Shown here piece by piece: positions 16,534 to 27,189 of a stretch of DNA of 64,000 nucleotides; the first letter of the stretch is position 1; every line of letters begins with the position of its first letter. The translations under genes and the position numbers were made by a program. The notes under the pieces were generated by a model. The model ran no database searches. It worked only from the letters and a program-made list of their open reading frames with translations, and had not been told where the DNA came from. The DNA comes from UBA7672 sp038326205 (GTDB taxonomy: Bacteria; Pseudomonadota; Alphaproteobacteria; Caulobacterales; Hyphomonadaceae), in NCBI GenBank assembly GCA_038326205.1, contig JBBQJV010000009.1, forward strand, positions 17,323-81,322, written 5' to 3'.

Positions 16534-18393
16534 CTACTGGCACGCGAGGCATTCCTCGTAATCGGTCTTCTCTTCCTTAGCAAAGGTTACCACGCGCTCC
16601 TTCTCGGAGCCCGCGAATCCCGCCCGCTGGATCGATTTGGACCGGCAGTAGTAGAGAGACTTCAGGCCCTTCTCCCATGCCGTCCAGTGCAGCATGTGCA
16701 GGTCCCACTTATCGACGTCAGCCGCGAGGAACAGGTTCAGCGATTGGCCCTGACAGATATACGGGGTTCGGTCCGCCGCCAGTTCGATGACCCAGCGCTG
16801 GTCGATCTCGAAGGCGGTGCGGAACACGAGCTTCTCCTGCTCGCCCAGACAGTCGAGGTGCTGGACGGAACCTTCGTGTTCGAGGATGGACGCCCAGATG
16901 CCCGGCGTGTTGTTACCGGTTTTCTCTAGAACTTCTTCCAGGAAGGGGTTCTTGACCGAGAACGAGCCCGAGAGCGTCTTGTGCGTATAGATGTTGGCCG
17001 GGATCGGCTCGATGCCGGCCGAGGTTCCACCGCAGATGATCGAGATCGACGCCGTCGGCGCGATCGCCAGCTTGTGGGAGAATCGCGCCATGACACCGCA
17101 ATCGGCCGCATCCGGACACGCGCCGCGCTCTTTCGCCAGCTTCACCGAAGCCGCATCCGCGCCACGGCGCAAGTGCTTGAACATCACATTGTTCCAGGCC
17201 TTCGCCGTAGCCGATTCCATGGCCACGTTCTGCGACTGCAGGAACGAGTGGAACCCCATCAGGCCAAGGCCCACCGAGCGTTCACGCTGGGCCGAATAAA
17301 CCGCGCGGGCCATTTCCTTCGGCGCACGCTTGATGAAGTCTTCCAGCACGTTGTCGAGGAAGCGGAACACGTCTTCGAGGAAATTCTCCTCGCTCTTCCA
17401 CTCAAGGAACTTCTCGGCGTTGACCGACGACAGGCAGCAGACTGCCGTGCGGTCCTGCCCCAGATGATCGAGGCCGGTGTGCAGCATGATCTCGGAGCAC
17501 AGGTTCGACTGGCGCACCTTGAAACCTAACTGGCGCTGGTGCGCCGGCATGGAGTTATTCACGGTGTCGGTGAACAGCAGGTAGGGCTCGCCCGTCGCCA
17601 TGCGCAGTTCGAGGATCTTCTGCCAGAGCTTGCGGGCGGAAATCTCCTTCATCACCACATTGCTCTTGGGCGACTTCAGCTGGAACGGCGCATCAAGGCG
17701 GACCGCTTCCATGAACTCGTCGGTGATGTTGATGCCGTGATGGAGGTTCAGCGACTTGCGGTTGAAGTCACCGGCAGCCTTCCGGATTTCAAGAAACTCC
17801 TCGATTTCCGGGTGGAACACGTCGAGATAGCAGGCCGCCGAGCCACGGCGCAGCGAGCCCTGCGAAATCGCCAGCGTCAGCGAATCCATGACGCGGATGA
17901 AGGGGATGATGCCCGAGGTTTGCCCGTTCTGGCCGACCTTTTCCCCGATCGAACGGACTTCGCCCCAGTAAGTGCCGATGCCGCCGCCGTTGGAGGCCAG
18001 CCAAACATTCTCGTTCCAGGTCTCAACGATGCCATCGAGAGAATCGGAGACACCATTCAGGAAGCACGAGATCGGCAGGCCGCGATCCGCCCCGCCGTTC
18101 GAGAGGACCGGGGTCGCCGGCATGAACCAGAGTTTTGAAATGTAGTCGTAAATCCGTTGCGCATGCCCGGCATCATCCGAGTAGGCGAAAGCGACTCGGG
18201 CAAACATGTCCTGGTACGACTCGCCGGGAAGAACATAACGGTCGTCGAGCGTCTTCTTGCCGAAATCGGTCAGCAGGGCATCCCGCGAGGGATCCGTCCG
18301 GACGCCTTCAACGATCCGGAGGTTGGACTGCGCCATGGGTTTGCCACGGCGAGTGGCGGTGGTTTTTTCGGTGGTGACGGCTTCTGCGGACAT
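16534..18393 (-). CDS. nrdA: Ribonucleotide reductase class I alpha subunit
   Basis: The 619-residue catalytic subunit shows the full active site: the first redox cysteine in LPISCFLNG, the N-x-C-x-E radical site in SNLCSEIML, the second redox cysteine in AVCCLSS, the radical-path tyrosine pair in SLYYCRS, and the C-terminal thiol shuttle ECLACQ. The start at 18393 is chosen because the upstream extension is not protein-like. The N-terminus has no recognisable ATP-cone, so allosteric activity control of the E. coli type may be absent. A terminator follows, and two NrdR-like boxes precede it. Its partner nrdB is downstream, separated by five unrelated genes or relics. Confidence 0.96.
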   Translation of the reverse strand: MSAEAVTTEKTTATRRGKPMAQSNLRIVEGVRTDPSRDALLTDFGKKTLDDRYVLPGESYQDMFARVAFAYSDDAGHAQRIYDYISKLWFMPATPVLSNGGADRGLPISCFLNGVSDSLDGIVETWNENVWLASNGGGIGTYWGEVRSIGEKVGQNGQTSGIIPFIRVMDSLTLAISQGSLRRGSAACYLDVFHPEIEEFLEIRKAAGDFNRKSLNLHHGINITDEFMEAVRLDAPFQLKSPKSNVVMKEISARKLWQKILELRMATGEPYLLFTDTVNNSMPAHQRQLGFKVRQSNLCSEIMLHTGLDHLGQDRTAVCCLSSVNAEKFLEWKSEENFLEDVFRFLDNVLEDFIKRAPKEMARAVYSAQRERSVGLGLMGFHSFLQSQNVAMESATAKAWNNVMFKHLRRGADAASVKLAKERGACPDAADCGVMARFSHKLAIAPTASISIICGGTSAGIEPIPANIYTHKTLSGSFSVKNPFLEEVLEKTGNNTPGIWASILEHEGSVQHLDCLGEQEKLVFRTAFEIDQRWVIELAADRTPYICQGQSLNLFLAADVDKWDLHMLHWTAWEKGLKSLYYCRSKSIQRAGFAGSEKERVVTFAKEEKTDYEECLACQ

Positions 18394-18446
18394 CGAAAAC
18401 TCTCTGAAGAGGCCAAAATTCGTTGATTCCGGCCAGAACCGGCAAA

Positions 18447-18494
18447 ACCCAATGGATTGGGATCGTGCGCCAGCCCCGACGCTACATATAGTGT
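18447..18494 (-). promoter_or_regulatory. Tandem NrdR-box candidates upstream of nrdA
   Basis: The box at 18479-18494 has a perfect right half, TATAGTGT, and about 14 of 16 matches to ACACWATATATWGTGT. The box at 18447-18462 (CCCAATGGATTGGG) is weaker at about 11 of 16. Their centres are 32 bp apart, the same spacing as at nrdB. They lie 54-101 bp upstream of the start codon. Confidence 0.8.
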
Positions 18495-19161
18495 CGCTCA
18501 CTCCCTAATGGACCGTCAACACGCCCGACGGGGGAATCTTTTCGCTTATCCACCAGAGAGAAAATGGGGGATTCAATTCCCGTTAACCATTGCTATTGGA
18601 TACGCCCGCCAGCCCGAGTCGAGGGCCAATCTCCTACCCCTTGAATCCATGGAAAATGGCGCGAGACCGCCAGCACCCATCCGTCCGCTTCGCGACCAGC
18701 CCCCACCGTCTCGTCGCGAGGGCGCGACGATCCACCTCCCCCGGCCTCGCCGAGGGAGGACTTCCCCGTGAGGTCTGTGGCCCTTCCCCAGTCGAAGACT
18801 GGGGAGGGTGGCAGGCGCGTAGCGGCTGACGGAAGGGGCTGGCCGCAAAGCAGACGGACTAACTTCCAAAGCTGACCGGATCAGTTCGCATCACAACGCG
18901 AAACAGCATCGCGATCGACGCATCAACGCGAAGCAATTCGATGTCGCGATCATCGCTCCATTCTCTAGACGCGTACCCGCGCACGCATCGGCAAAGACTG
19001 CCGACACCACTGCAGAAAATGCCGATCGTCGCGCGCAACAACGTTGATGATGCAACGCTCCATCGGGCTTGAGAAAGGGCATCGCGCGCGCAGCGCCCTG
19101 ATTCATCAGCGCGAAACTGTCTTTTACCGTTCGTGAACTCGCGCGCTGCATTTTAGTAACC
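18495..19161. other. 667-bp intergenic region without a supported gene
   Basis: No reading frame here has a ribosome-binding site and protein-like composition. The left third contains palindromic repeat DNA (18690-18855). The right part (18860-19160) is rich in GCGCG and GATCG words and must hold the promoter of the gene starting at 19162. A small RNA cannot be excluded. Confidence 0.4.
18690..18855. repeat. Intergenic palindromic repeat of a second type
   Basis: Several short palindromes are clustered: CTCGTCGCGAGGGCGCGACG, CCTCCCCCGGCCTCGCCGAG and its GGGAGGA flank, and CCCCAGTCGAAGACTGGGG. Similar clusters of CCTCCCC/GGGGAGG palindromes are common between genes in Caulobacterales. No second copy was noticed in this window. 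Confidence 0.45.
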
Positions 19162-20073
19162 ATGGAACAGCGCGATTATACATGGTCGTCGATCTTCGCA
19201 TGGGGCCTCACCCTGTCGGGCGCAACGCTCGCCACGGGCGGCGTCATCGGCATGTTCTGGCCGCACCTCAATATCGGCTGGATGTGCGTCGCCGCCTTCG
19301 CCGGCATGATGGCTTTCGGCATCGGCCTGGTGAACTGCGCCGCGTCCGGCGCCATGCACGCGATCAAGCATCGCAAGCTAGATGGCGGCCGTGTCGACTG
19401 GGCCGTTCTGCTGCCAGCGCTCGCCTGCTGCGTCGGCTTTGCTTTCGCCACCAATATCGGCGTGCACATGGGCTGGGAAATCGTGAAGATCAATGCGCCC
19501 GCCGGCGCCAATCTTCCGCCCGCCGCCACGATCGATCTCGTGTTTTACATCTTCGCCTTCGCCAAGCCAGCGATGGCTTGGATCGTTGAAGGCCGCAAGG
19601 CGATGGACGTCGAGACGATGAGCGCGCGCCAGGCCCAGCGCCGCAAGGAAGCGTCTGAAATCGCCGCCGCCGAGGTTGCTCTCGAATCAGCGCGCGCCGG
19701 AACGGCCCGCTCTGAAATTGCAGAGGCCACGCTCGTCGAGGCCACAGCGGCCGATGAAAAGCCGCGTTCGCGCCGCAAGCCCAAGTCAGACGAAGAGCTC
19801 CGCGAGATCGCCCGCAAGGCTGTCGCCCGCCGCGCCGCCGCCTTCCGCGACCTGCGAATGGCATCGCACGTTCAGGCTGTCGAACTTCCCCGCGCCGAAC
19901 AGCCGCTCACGCCGCTACAGATCGCGCAGGCCGCCGACCGCCTGCTCAAGCTGGGCGAGAAGCCCACGCTCCCCCGCGTCGCCGAAGTGATGGGCGTCAG
20001 CCGCGAGCGCATCGAGCAGGCCTGGCCGAAGGGCGTGCCGCTCGATGGCACGGGCGAACTGCGGGTCGCGTAG
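19162..20073 (+). CDS. Four-helix membrane protein with C-terminal HTH-like domain
   Basis: The 303-residue protein has four likely membrane segments (about residues 11-32, 38-60, 75-98 and 115-136). A long charged, alanine-rich helical region follows (about 150-240), and then a helix-turn-helix-like end, KPTLPRVAEVMGVSRERIEQ. The N-terminal layout recalls DUF2637-type or phage-associated membrane proteins, but I do not recognise the family. A membrane-tethered DNA-binding or DNA-organising role is a guess from layout. It stands alone, upstream of the methyltransferase by 94 bp. Confidence 0.65.
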   Translation: MEQRDYTWSSIFAWGLTLSGATLATGGVIGMFWPHLNIGWMCVAAFAGMMAFGIGLVNCAASGAMHAIKHRKLDGGRVDWAVLLPALACCVGFAFATNIGVHMGWEIVKINAPAGANLPPAATIDLVFYIFAFAKPAMAWIVEGRKAMDVETMSARQAQRRKEASEIAAAEVALESARAGTARSEIAEATLVEATAADEKPRSRRKPKSDEELREIARKAVARRAAAFRDLRMASHVQAVELPRAEQPLTPLQIAQAADRLLKLGEKPTLPRVAEVMGVSRERIEQAWPKGVPLDGTGELRVA

Positions 20074-20167
20074 TCCCTGCATCAATCGGCGCGCGCACGC
20101 GTGTGTTGACCTCGCCGCTCAAGTCCACAAGGTACGTTGAGATTTAAACGAACCGGGTGAGACGCAG

Positions 20168-20956
20168 ATGAAGTGGCATGACTCTAGATCGGTAACGCGC
20201 ATCGCAAAACGTGTGATGCTGACCACCGCAGCTGTATGCCTCGTGGCCTGCACGACGATGACGCAAGCGCCTGCGCCGATCTCGACAGCAACCGCGATGG
20301 CCGATCCGCGTCGCCCCGCAGAAGATGTCGCGCTGGACGAACAGCGCCAAGGCGCGGCTGTGCTCGACATCTCGGGCATACAGCCCGGCTGGAAAGTCGC
20401 CGACATCATGCAGGGCGCCGGATACTTCACGCGCCTCTTCGTCGCGAAAGTCGGCGCGACCGGGAAGGTCTACGCGTGGAGCCCCGACGCTTTCATGAAG
20501 GCGAAGCCCGCGCTCTACGACGACTCGCTCAACATCCTGCAGCGCGCCTACCCGACACAGATCATGACGCTGCGATCATCGTTCGACGATCTCGCCTTCC
20601 CCGAAAAGCTCGATCTCATCTTCACTTCACAGAACTATCACGACCTGCACATGAACAAATTCCCGACCGGACTTGCTGAAGAGATGAACACGAAGGTCTT
20701 CGACGCACTGAAGCCCGGCGGCATCTATCTGGTCGTCGACCACGTCGCGAACCCCGACACCGCGGACGCGCCTAACGTTGTTCACCGCATCGACCCGGCG
20801 GTCCTGCGCAGCGAGATCGAAGCTGCAGGCTTCAAGTTCGACGGCGAAAGCCCTGCCCTGCGCGAGCCCGCCGACGATCACACGTTGATGGTCATGAACC
20901 CGGCGATCCGCGGCAAGACCGACCAGATCATCTACAAGTTCAAAAAGCCGGGGTGA
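20168..20956 (+). CDS. Exported methyltransferase-like lipoprotein (COG4798 type)
   Basis: The 262-residue protein has a lipoprotein signal (CLVACTTMTQ) and then a class I methyltransferase fold. Motif I is degenerate: GWKVADIMQGAGYFTRLF in place of the usual D-x-G-x-G-x-G. Later come DLIFTSQNYHDLH and LKPGGIYLVVDH, the motif IV and post-IV regions. Exported predicted methyltransferases of this type are widespread in proteobacteria but have no assigned substrate. As S-adenosylmethionine is cytoplasmic, a periplasmic location raises the question of whether it is an active methyltransferase. Confidence 0.72.
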   Translation: MKWHDSRSVTRIAKRVMLTTAAVCLVACTTMTQAPAPISTATAMADPRRPAEDVALDEQRQGAAVLDISGIQPGWKVADIMQGAGYFTRLFVAKVGATGKVYAWSPDAFMKAKPALYDDSLNILQRAYPTQIMTLRSSFDDLAFPEKLDLIFTSQNYHDLHMNKFPTGLAEEMNTKVFDALKPGGIYLVVDHVANPDTADAPNVVHRIDPAVLRSEIEAAGFKFDGESPALREPADDHTLMVMNPAIRGKTDQIIYKFKKPG

Positions 20957-20980
20957 GAGGGCGCTGACCCGTCACCGCTC

Positions 20981-21089
20981 GTCCCGACGAACGTCGGGAC
21001 CCACGGCGCCTGGTGAACCTTGTTCTGGCTTGCAGCTTCAAGTCCATTCACGTTGCACACTCGTTCCAGGATCCCGACGTTCGTCGGGA
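20981..21089. repeat. Paired palindromic repeats, copy 3 of the dispersed family
   Basis: A near-perfect palindrome, GTCCCGACGAACGTCGGGAC, at 20981-21000 and TCCCGACGTTCGTCGGGA at 21072-21089 share their stems and lie about 70 bp apart. The first is followed by CCACGGCGCCTGG and the second is preceded by CGTTCCAGGA, so the pair is arranged as an inverted repeat. It fills the gap between convergent genes and may end transcripts from both sides. Confidence 0.65.
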
Positions 21090-21128
21090 GGAGCAGGCAA
21101 AGACCCTGCCCTCCAGAACGATGGGTAA

Positions 21129-22793
<1,665 letters not shown>

Positions 22794-22884
22794 GGGGAGG
22801 TCCTTTGGGGGAGCGTGCGGCAGGTAGATGACAAGTCGCGATGATTAGATCAAGGCTGTAGGCTAGGGCGATCAAGGAACTGCC

Positions 22885-23637
22885 ATGAAACATGCCGCTG
22901 CCGGGCTTTTCGCGCTGCTACCTGCGCTGGGCCTTTTCGGCTGCGCGCCAAAATCAGGCCCGCAAGCGACAGATGCGGCAGGTAAACCATCCGCCTGCAC
23001 CGGACTACTCACCCCGATCGCCGGCGTCTGTGCGACGGGCGCCGGCGTCTTCAGCCATGAAAGCCCGAGAGACCAGCTCTTCAACGACAAGTGCGTCTGG
23101 ACGGAACAGGAGGTCCTGCGATCACCCGCCGAGGTTCTGCTGTTGCGGGCGCAGGACTGCAGCGGCATGGGCACGGGTGCCTACAAGATTTCCTACAGCT
23201 TCCCGAACCCCACCGAGCTCACCGCCACGATGGACATGTCGCCGGACCAGCCAGCCGTCTATGTCATCGCCCGCGTGTTCGACATCCCGGAAGGCAAGAC
23301 CGCCGAGGATGTTGCGATGACAAAGCTGGCCGAAGCGCCAGAGGCCGAACGCGCTCGCTGCAAGACGCGGCCTGATGCGATGGGCGCCACCTTCCAGCTC
23401 GCCCCGGACGACACGTTCATGGACGAGCTTCAGAAGGATCAGGACGGTCCGATCTCGGCCTGCGGTCCGTTCGGCTACACCGAGGACGCGCAGGTCTGGT
23501 GGGAGGCGCACGGACCGCACGCCATCTTCCACATGACCGGACAGGACACGCCGAGCTGGGATCCGACGCAGTTCGTTTTCTACAAGCAGGATTCAACCGG
23601 CGCGTGGCTCAAGGAAGCCGGGGCTCAGGGACACTAG
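22885..23637 (+). CDS. Lipoprotein, paralogue of the one at 27190
   Basis: The 250-residue product has a lipoprotein signal (ALGLFGCAPK) and a soluble domain rich in conserved cysteines: CVWTEQEVLRSP, LLLRAQDCSG, ARCKTRPDA and ISACGPFGY. It ends with FHMTGQDTPSWDPTQFVFY. The same cysteine spacing and closing motif recur in the protein at 27190-27969, so the two are paralogues. I do not recognise a named family. Four or more cysteines in an exported domain suggest disulfides. It is divergent from ettA. Confidence 0.7.
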   Translation: MKHAAAGLFALLPALGLFGCAPKSGPQATDAAGKPSACTGLLTPIAGVCATGAGVFSHESPRDQLFNDKCVWTEQEVLRSPAEVLLLRAQDCSGMGTGAYKISYSFPNPTELTATMDMSPDQPAVYVIARVFDIPEGKTAEDVAMTKLAEAPEAERARCKTRPDAMGATFQLAPDDTFMDELQKDQDGPISACGPFGYTEDAQVWWEAHGPHAIFHMTGQDTPSWDPTQFVFYKQDSTGAWLKEAGAQGH

Positions 23638-23889
23638 AGTATCCGGATCGGCTGAGGTGAAATCGCCTACGGCGATCGACCAAAGTCGTGAATCCGACTC
23701 GTAGCAATGAATCTAGAGCAGATGCTGCAGCGCTGCTGCTTCCACCAAGGCTGATCGTGCTCCAGACGCCCGCGTCTCTTCGCAGTTGCGGCATTCTCCT
23801 GCGGCGACAAGCGGCTGGTCAAGCTGCTTCCGATATGGAAACTAGACCGTATCGAGAGGAGCCGGACACCGGCACTCCGGGAGGGAAAT

Positions 23890-25500
23890 ATGACTGACAC
23901 AGTTGCTGCGCCGCTCGGGGCGCATCGTACGAAGCCGTATGCCTGGCTCGTCCTGGGCCTGCTCTGCTTCATCTACATATTCAACTTCCTCGACCGGCAG
24001 CTGATGTCGATCCTGATCGAGTCGATCAAGAAGGACACCGGCTTCACCGACAGTCAGATGGGCATGATGACGGGGTTCTACTTCGCCCTGTTCTACACCG
24101 TGTTTGGCGTCATCGTCGGCGCGATCGCTGACCGGACCAGCCGGAAATACATTCTCGGCGCAGGCGCGATCCTCTGGAGTATCTTCACGGCGCTCTGCGG
24201 CGTGGCGCACACCTATCCACAGATGCTGGCCGCGCGTGTTGGCGTCGGCGTCGGTGAGGCAGCGGGCGCACCGCCCTCCTACTCGATCATTTCGGACTAC
24301 TTCCCCCCCGAGAAGCGCGGTCTTGCACTGGCGCTGTTCTCGCTCGGCGTGCCGTTCGGACAGGCGCTGGGGGCAGCCTTCGGCGCGCAAATGGATGCGA
24401 CGATCGGCTGGCGCAACGCCTTCATCAGCATCGGGGCGGCAGGCGTCGTCGCCGCAGTGCTGATGATGATCTTCGTGCGCGAGCCCAAGCGTGGCGCGAT
24501 GGACGCCAACGCCAATGTCTCCCAGGCGCAGGCCGAGGCCAACGCCTCCGAAAAGGTCAGCTTCACCGCGACGATCTGGTCGTTCGTCAACCGCCCGATG
24601 CTACTGTGGGCAGCGCTCGCTTGCGGCCTGTGCTCGTTCGTCGGTTATTGCGCGCTCGGCTGGAACGCCTCGTTCCTGATCCGCGTGAAGGGTATCACGC
24701 GCGAAGAACTGGCGATCTGGTATGCCGGCATGCTCGCGGTCTCGATGGGCCTCGGCACATGGTTCTCCGGCGCCATCGTCGACTGGCTCGCGAAGCGCTC
24801 GAAGGTCTGGTACGCTCTGGTGCCTGCCATCGCGTTCACGCTCGCGACGCCGTTCTGGTTTGCCTATGTCTGGGTCCCGGGTTGGGAAGCGTCTGTGGCG
24901 ATGCTCGCCCTGCCGACCTTCTTCACCATCATGTATCTCGCCCCGGCGCTCGCGCTGGTGCAGAACTCGGTGAAGCCCTCGCAGCGGACCATGTCGGGCG
25001 CTATCCTGCTGATGGTGCTCAACATCATTGGTCTCGGCGGCGGTCCTACCATGGTGGGCTTCCTGTCCGACATCTTCCGCGATGAAGCTCTGGCAACGGG
25101 TCTGGACGCGACGGCGGCTGGCGCGCAAGGCCTGCATACGGCCTTCTACTGGGTCACGCCCTTCTACGCGGTAGCGGTCGGATTCCTTGTGCTGCAGGCA
25201 AGCGCCATCCAGCGCGAGATCAAGGCGGGCGGCGTAATCCGCGATGGCGGCTTCCGGCTTGGTCTGGTGCTGTCAGCGGTCGGTCTCGTCGGCCTCTACC
25301 TGCGCTATCAAGGCCTCGGTCTGCCCGCGATGTTCCTCAACCTCGACCGGCTTGGCCAGTTCGGAGCACAGGAACTCACTGGCCAGATCGACACGGTGAT
25401 GGACGTCTTCTTCTCCGTAGCCCTGTCCTTCTTCGCGGTTTGGGGGCTGTTTCTCGTCGCTACAGGGCTCTCCCGGCCACGGGCATCCGCATCGGCCTGA
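23890..25500 (+). CDS. Spinster-type major facilitator transporter
   Basis: The 536-residue protein has about 12 membrane segments plus a short extra C-terminal pair. Its first helix (YIFNFLDRQLMSILIESIKKD), the ADRTSRKYILGAGAILWS loop and ARVGVGVGEAAGAPPSYSII match the bacterial Spinster branch of the major facilitator superfamily. Substrates of bacterial members include lipids and organic acids, but none can be inferred here. GGGAGG lies 8 nt before the start. It is followed by a PqaA-type hydrolase on the same strand after about 130 bp. Confidence 0.82.
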   Translation: MTDTVAAPLGAHRTKPYAWLVLGLLCFIYIFNFLDRQLMSILIESIKKDTGFTDSQMGMMTGFYFALFYTVFGVIVGAIADRTSRKYILGAGAILWSIFTALCGVAHTYPQMLAARVGVGVGEAAGAPPSYSIISDYFPPEKRGLALALFSLGVPFGQALGAAFGAQMDATIGWRNAFISIGAAGVVAAVLMMIFVREPKRGAMDANANVSQAQAEANASEKVSFTATIWSFVNRPMLLWAALACGLCSFVGYCALGWNASFLIRVKGITREELAIWYAGMLAVSMGLGTWFSGAIVDWLAKRSKVWYALVPAIAFTLATPFWFAYVWVPGWEASVAMLALPTFFTIMYLAPALALVQNSVKPSQRTMSGAILLMVLNIIGLGGGPTMVGFLSDIFRDEALATGLDATAAGAQGLHTAFYWVTPFYAVAVGFLVLQASAIQREIKAGGVIRDGGFRLGLVLSAVGLVGLYLRYQGLGLPAMFLNLDRLGQFGAQELTGQIDTVMDVFFSVALSFFAVWGLFLVATGLSRPRASASA

Positions 25501-25627
25501 GGACGAACTATTTCGAGGCTGACGTAGAGGCCGGATGCCAGACACTTCTGGCGTTCGGCCTTTGCCGCATCTAGGTTCTCCACGTCACGCGATGGGCTGC
25601 CAAATGCGCACGCAACGAGGAGACACC

Positions 25628-27103
25628 ATGCTCAGGAACCTGTTCGGCGCCATCGCACTCGCCACCACGCTGGCCGCCTGCCAGCCTGAAGCACCAGCCG
25701 AGGTCGCAGCGCCCGCTGCCTCTACCGCGCCCGACTATTCCATCAAGCCCGACGAAAAAACAGCGCTCGACGCGTATGTTGCGAAGCCCGACCCCTCCTA
25801 CAAGTGGGAGCTGATCGGCACATACCCGGGCGATGGCCAGACCACTTATGTTCTCAACATGACGTCGCAGACCTGGCGCACCTCCGCCGATGTTGACAAG
25901 CCCGTGTGGACGCACTGGATGACCATCGTGAAGCCCACCGAGGTGAAGCACGACAAGGCGCTGCTGTTCATCTGGCAAGGCGACAACACCGACCCTGCGC
26001 CCACGAAAGCGCAGGACCGCTCGATCCGCATCGCGAAGGAAACTGGCTCCGTCGTCGCCGAAGTCGGCATGGTGCCAAACCAGCCGCTGCGCTTCACGGA
26101 CTCGCCCGGGGTGCCGCGCGTCGAGGACGACATCATCGCCTACACGCGCGTGAAGCACTTCGCGACCAGGGATGATGAATGGCTCGTCCGCCTCGCCATG
26201 GTGAAAGCCGGCGTCAAGGCGATGGACGCCACGCAGGAGTTCATGAAGTCGGACGCAGGCGGCAAGGTCGCGATCAATCAGTTCGTTGTCGCCGGCGCAT
26301 CCAAGCGCGGCTGGACGACATGGCTAGTGGGCGCAGTCGACGAGCGCGTCATCGGCATCATGCCGATGGTGATCGACGCCCTCAACTCCGAGGAGATCAC
26401 CAAGCACCATTTCGAAGTGCTGGGCTTCTTCGCGCCGTCATTGGAGGACTATGTCAATCACGGCCTCTTCCCGCACAAGATCGGTACGCCGGAATACCAG
26501 GCCGTTCTGAAGATCGAGGACCCGTACAGCTATCGCCAGCGAGGCCGGCTCGCGATCCCGAAATTCATCGTCAACGCGTCCGGCGACCAGTACTTCCATC
26601 CGGACAATTCGCGATTCTACTACGAAGGTCTGCCGCAGGAAAAACGCCTGCGCTATGTCGAGAACGCGGCCCACAATCTCGCCGGGTCCGACGCCAATGA
26701 CTCGATGCTGGCCTGGTACAATTCGGTGATCACCGGTGGCAAGCGGCCCGACTTCATCTGGAACAAAGTCGACGCCAACGGCCTCACGCTGCGCCCTCTC
26801 GACAAACCGATCGAAGTGAAACTGTGGCAGGCCCACAATCCCAAGACGCGCGACTTCCGCGTCGAGTCGCTGGGCAAGGCCTATACGTCCACGGTGGTCG
26901 CGCCGGGAACCGAAGGAAACTACACGGTGAGTGTTCCCACGCCCGCCGAGGGCTTCACAGCCTTCTTTGTCGAGGTCTCCTTCGCCAGCGGCCTTCCTTC
27001 CGCCCCGTTCAAGTTCACCACGGAAGTCAGCATCGTGCCCGACACGCTGCCCTTCAAATGGGCCGATGCAGCTGCAAAGTACGCGAGCACAAAGCCAAAG
27101 TGA
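25628..27103 (+). CDS. PhoPQ-activated pathogenicity-related (PqaA) family lipoprotein
   Basis: The 491-residue protein has a lipoprotein signal (TTLAACQPE) and an alpha/beta-hydrolase body. The nucleophile elbow is GASKRGWTTW, a likely acid is in NASGDQYFHPD and the histidine in VENAAHNLAGSD. These match the PhoPQ-activated pathogenicity-related family, which includes Salmonella PqaA and eukaryotic AprA. The start at 25628 has GAGGAG just upstream; a longer reading frame to 25535 lacks one. The name is historical and does not imply virulence here. Substrate is unknown. Confidence 0.88.
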   Translation: MLRNLFGAIALATTLAACQPEAPAEVAAPAASTAPDYSIKPDEKTALDAYVAKPDPSYKWELIGTYPGDGQTTYVLNMTSQTWRTSADVDKPVWTHWMTIVKPTEVKHDKALLFIWQGDNTDPAPTKAQDRSIRIAKETGSVVAEVGMVPNQPLRFTDSPGVPRVEDDIIAYTRVKHFATRDDEWLVRLAMVKAGVKAMDATQEFMKSDAGGKVAINQFVVAGASKRGWTTWLVGAVDERVIGIMPMVIDALNSEEITKHHFEVLGFFAPSLEDYVNHGLFPHKIGTPEYQAVLKIEDPYSYRQRGRLAIPKFIVNASGDQYFHPDNSRFYYEGLPQEKRLRYVENAAHNLAGSDANDSMLAWYNSVITGGKRPDFIWNKVDANGLTLRPLDKPIEVKLWQAHNPKTRDFRVESLGKAYTSTVVAPGTEGNYTVSVPTPAEGFTAFFVEVSFASGLPSAPFKFTTEVSIVPDTLPFKWADAAAKYASTKPK

Positions 27104-27189
27104 CACGCAGCCGCTTGCTTGAGCGCACCAGACCAAGGACGCTACACTAAGGCCGGTGTCACCGGATGCCGGTTCGCGGGATATAGTTC

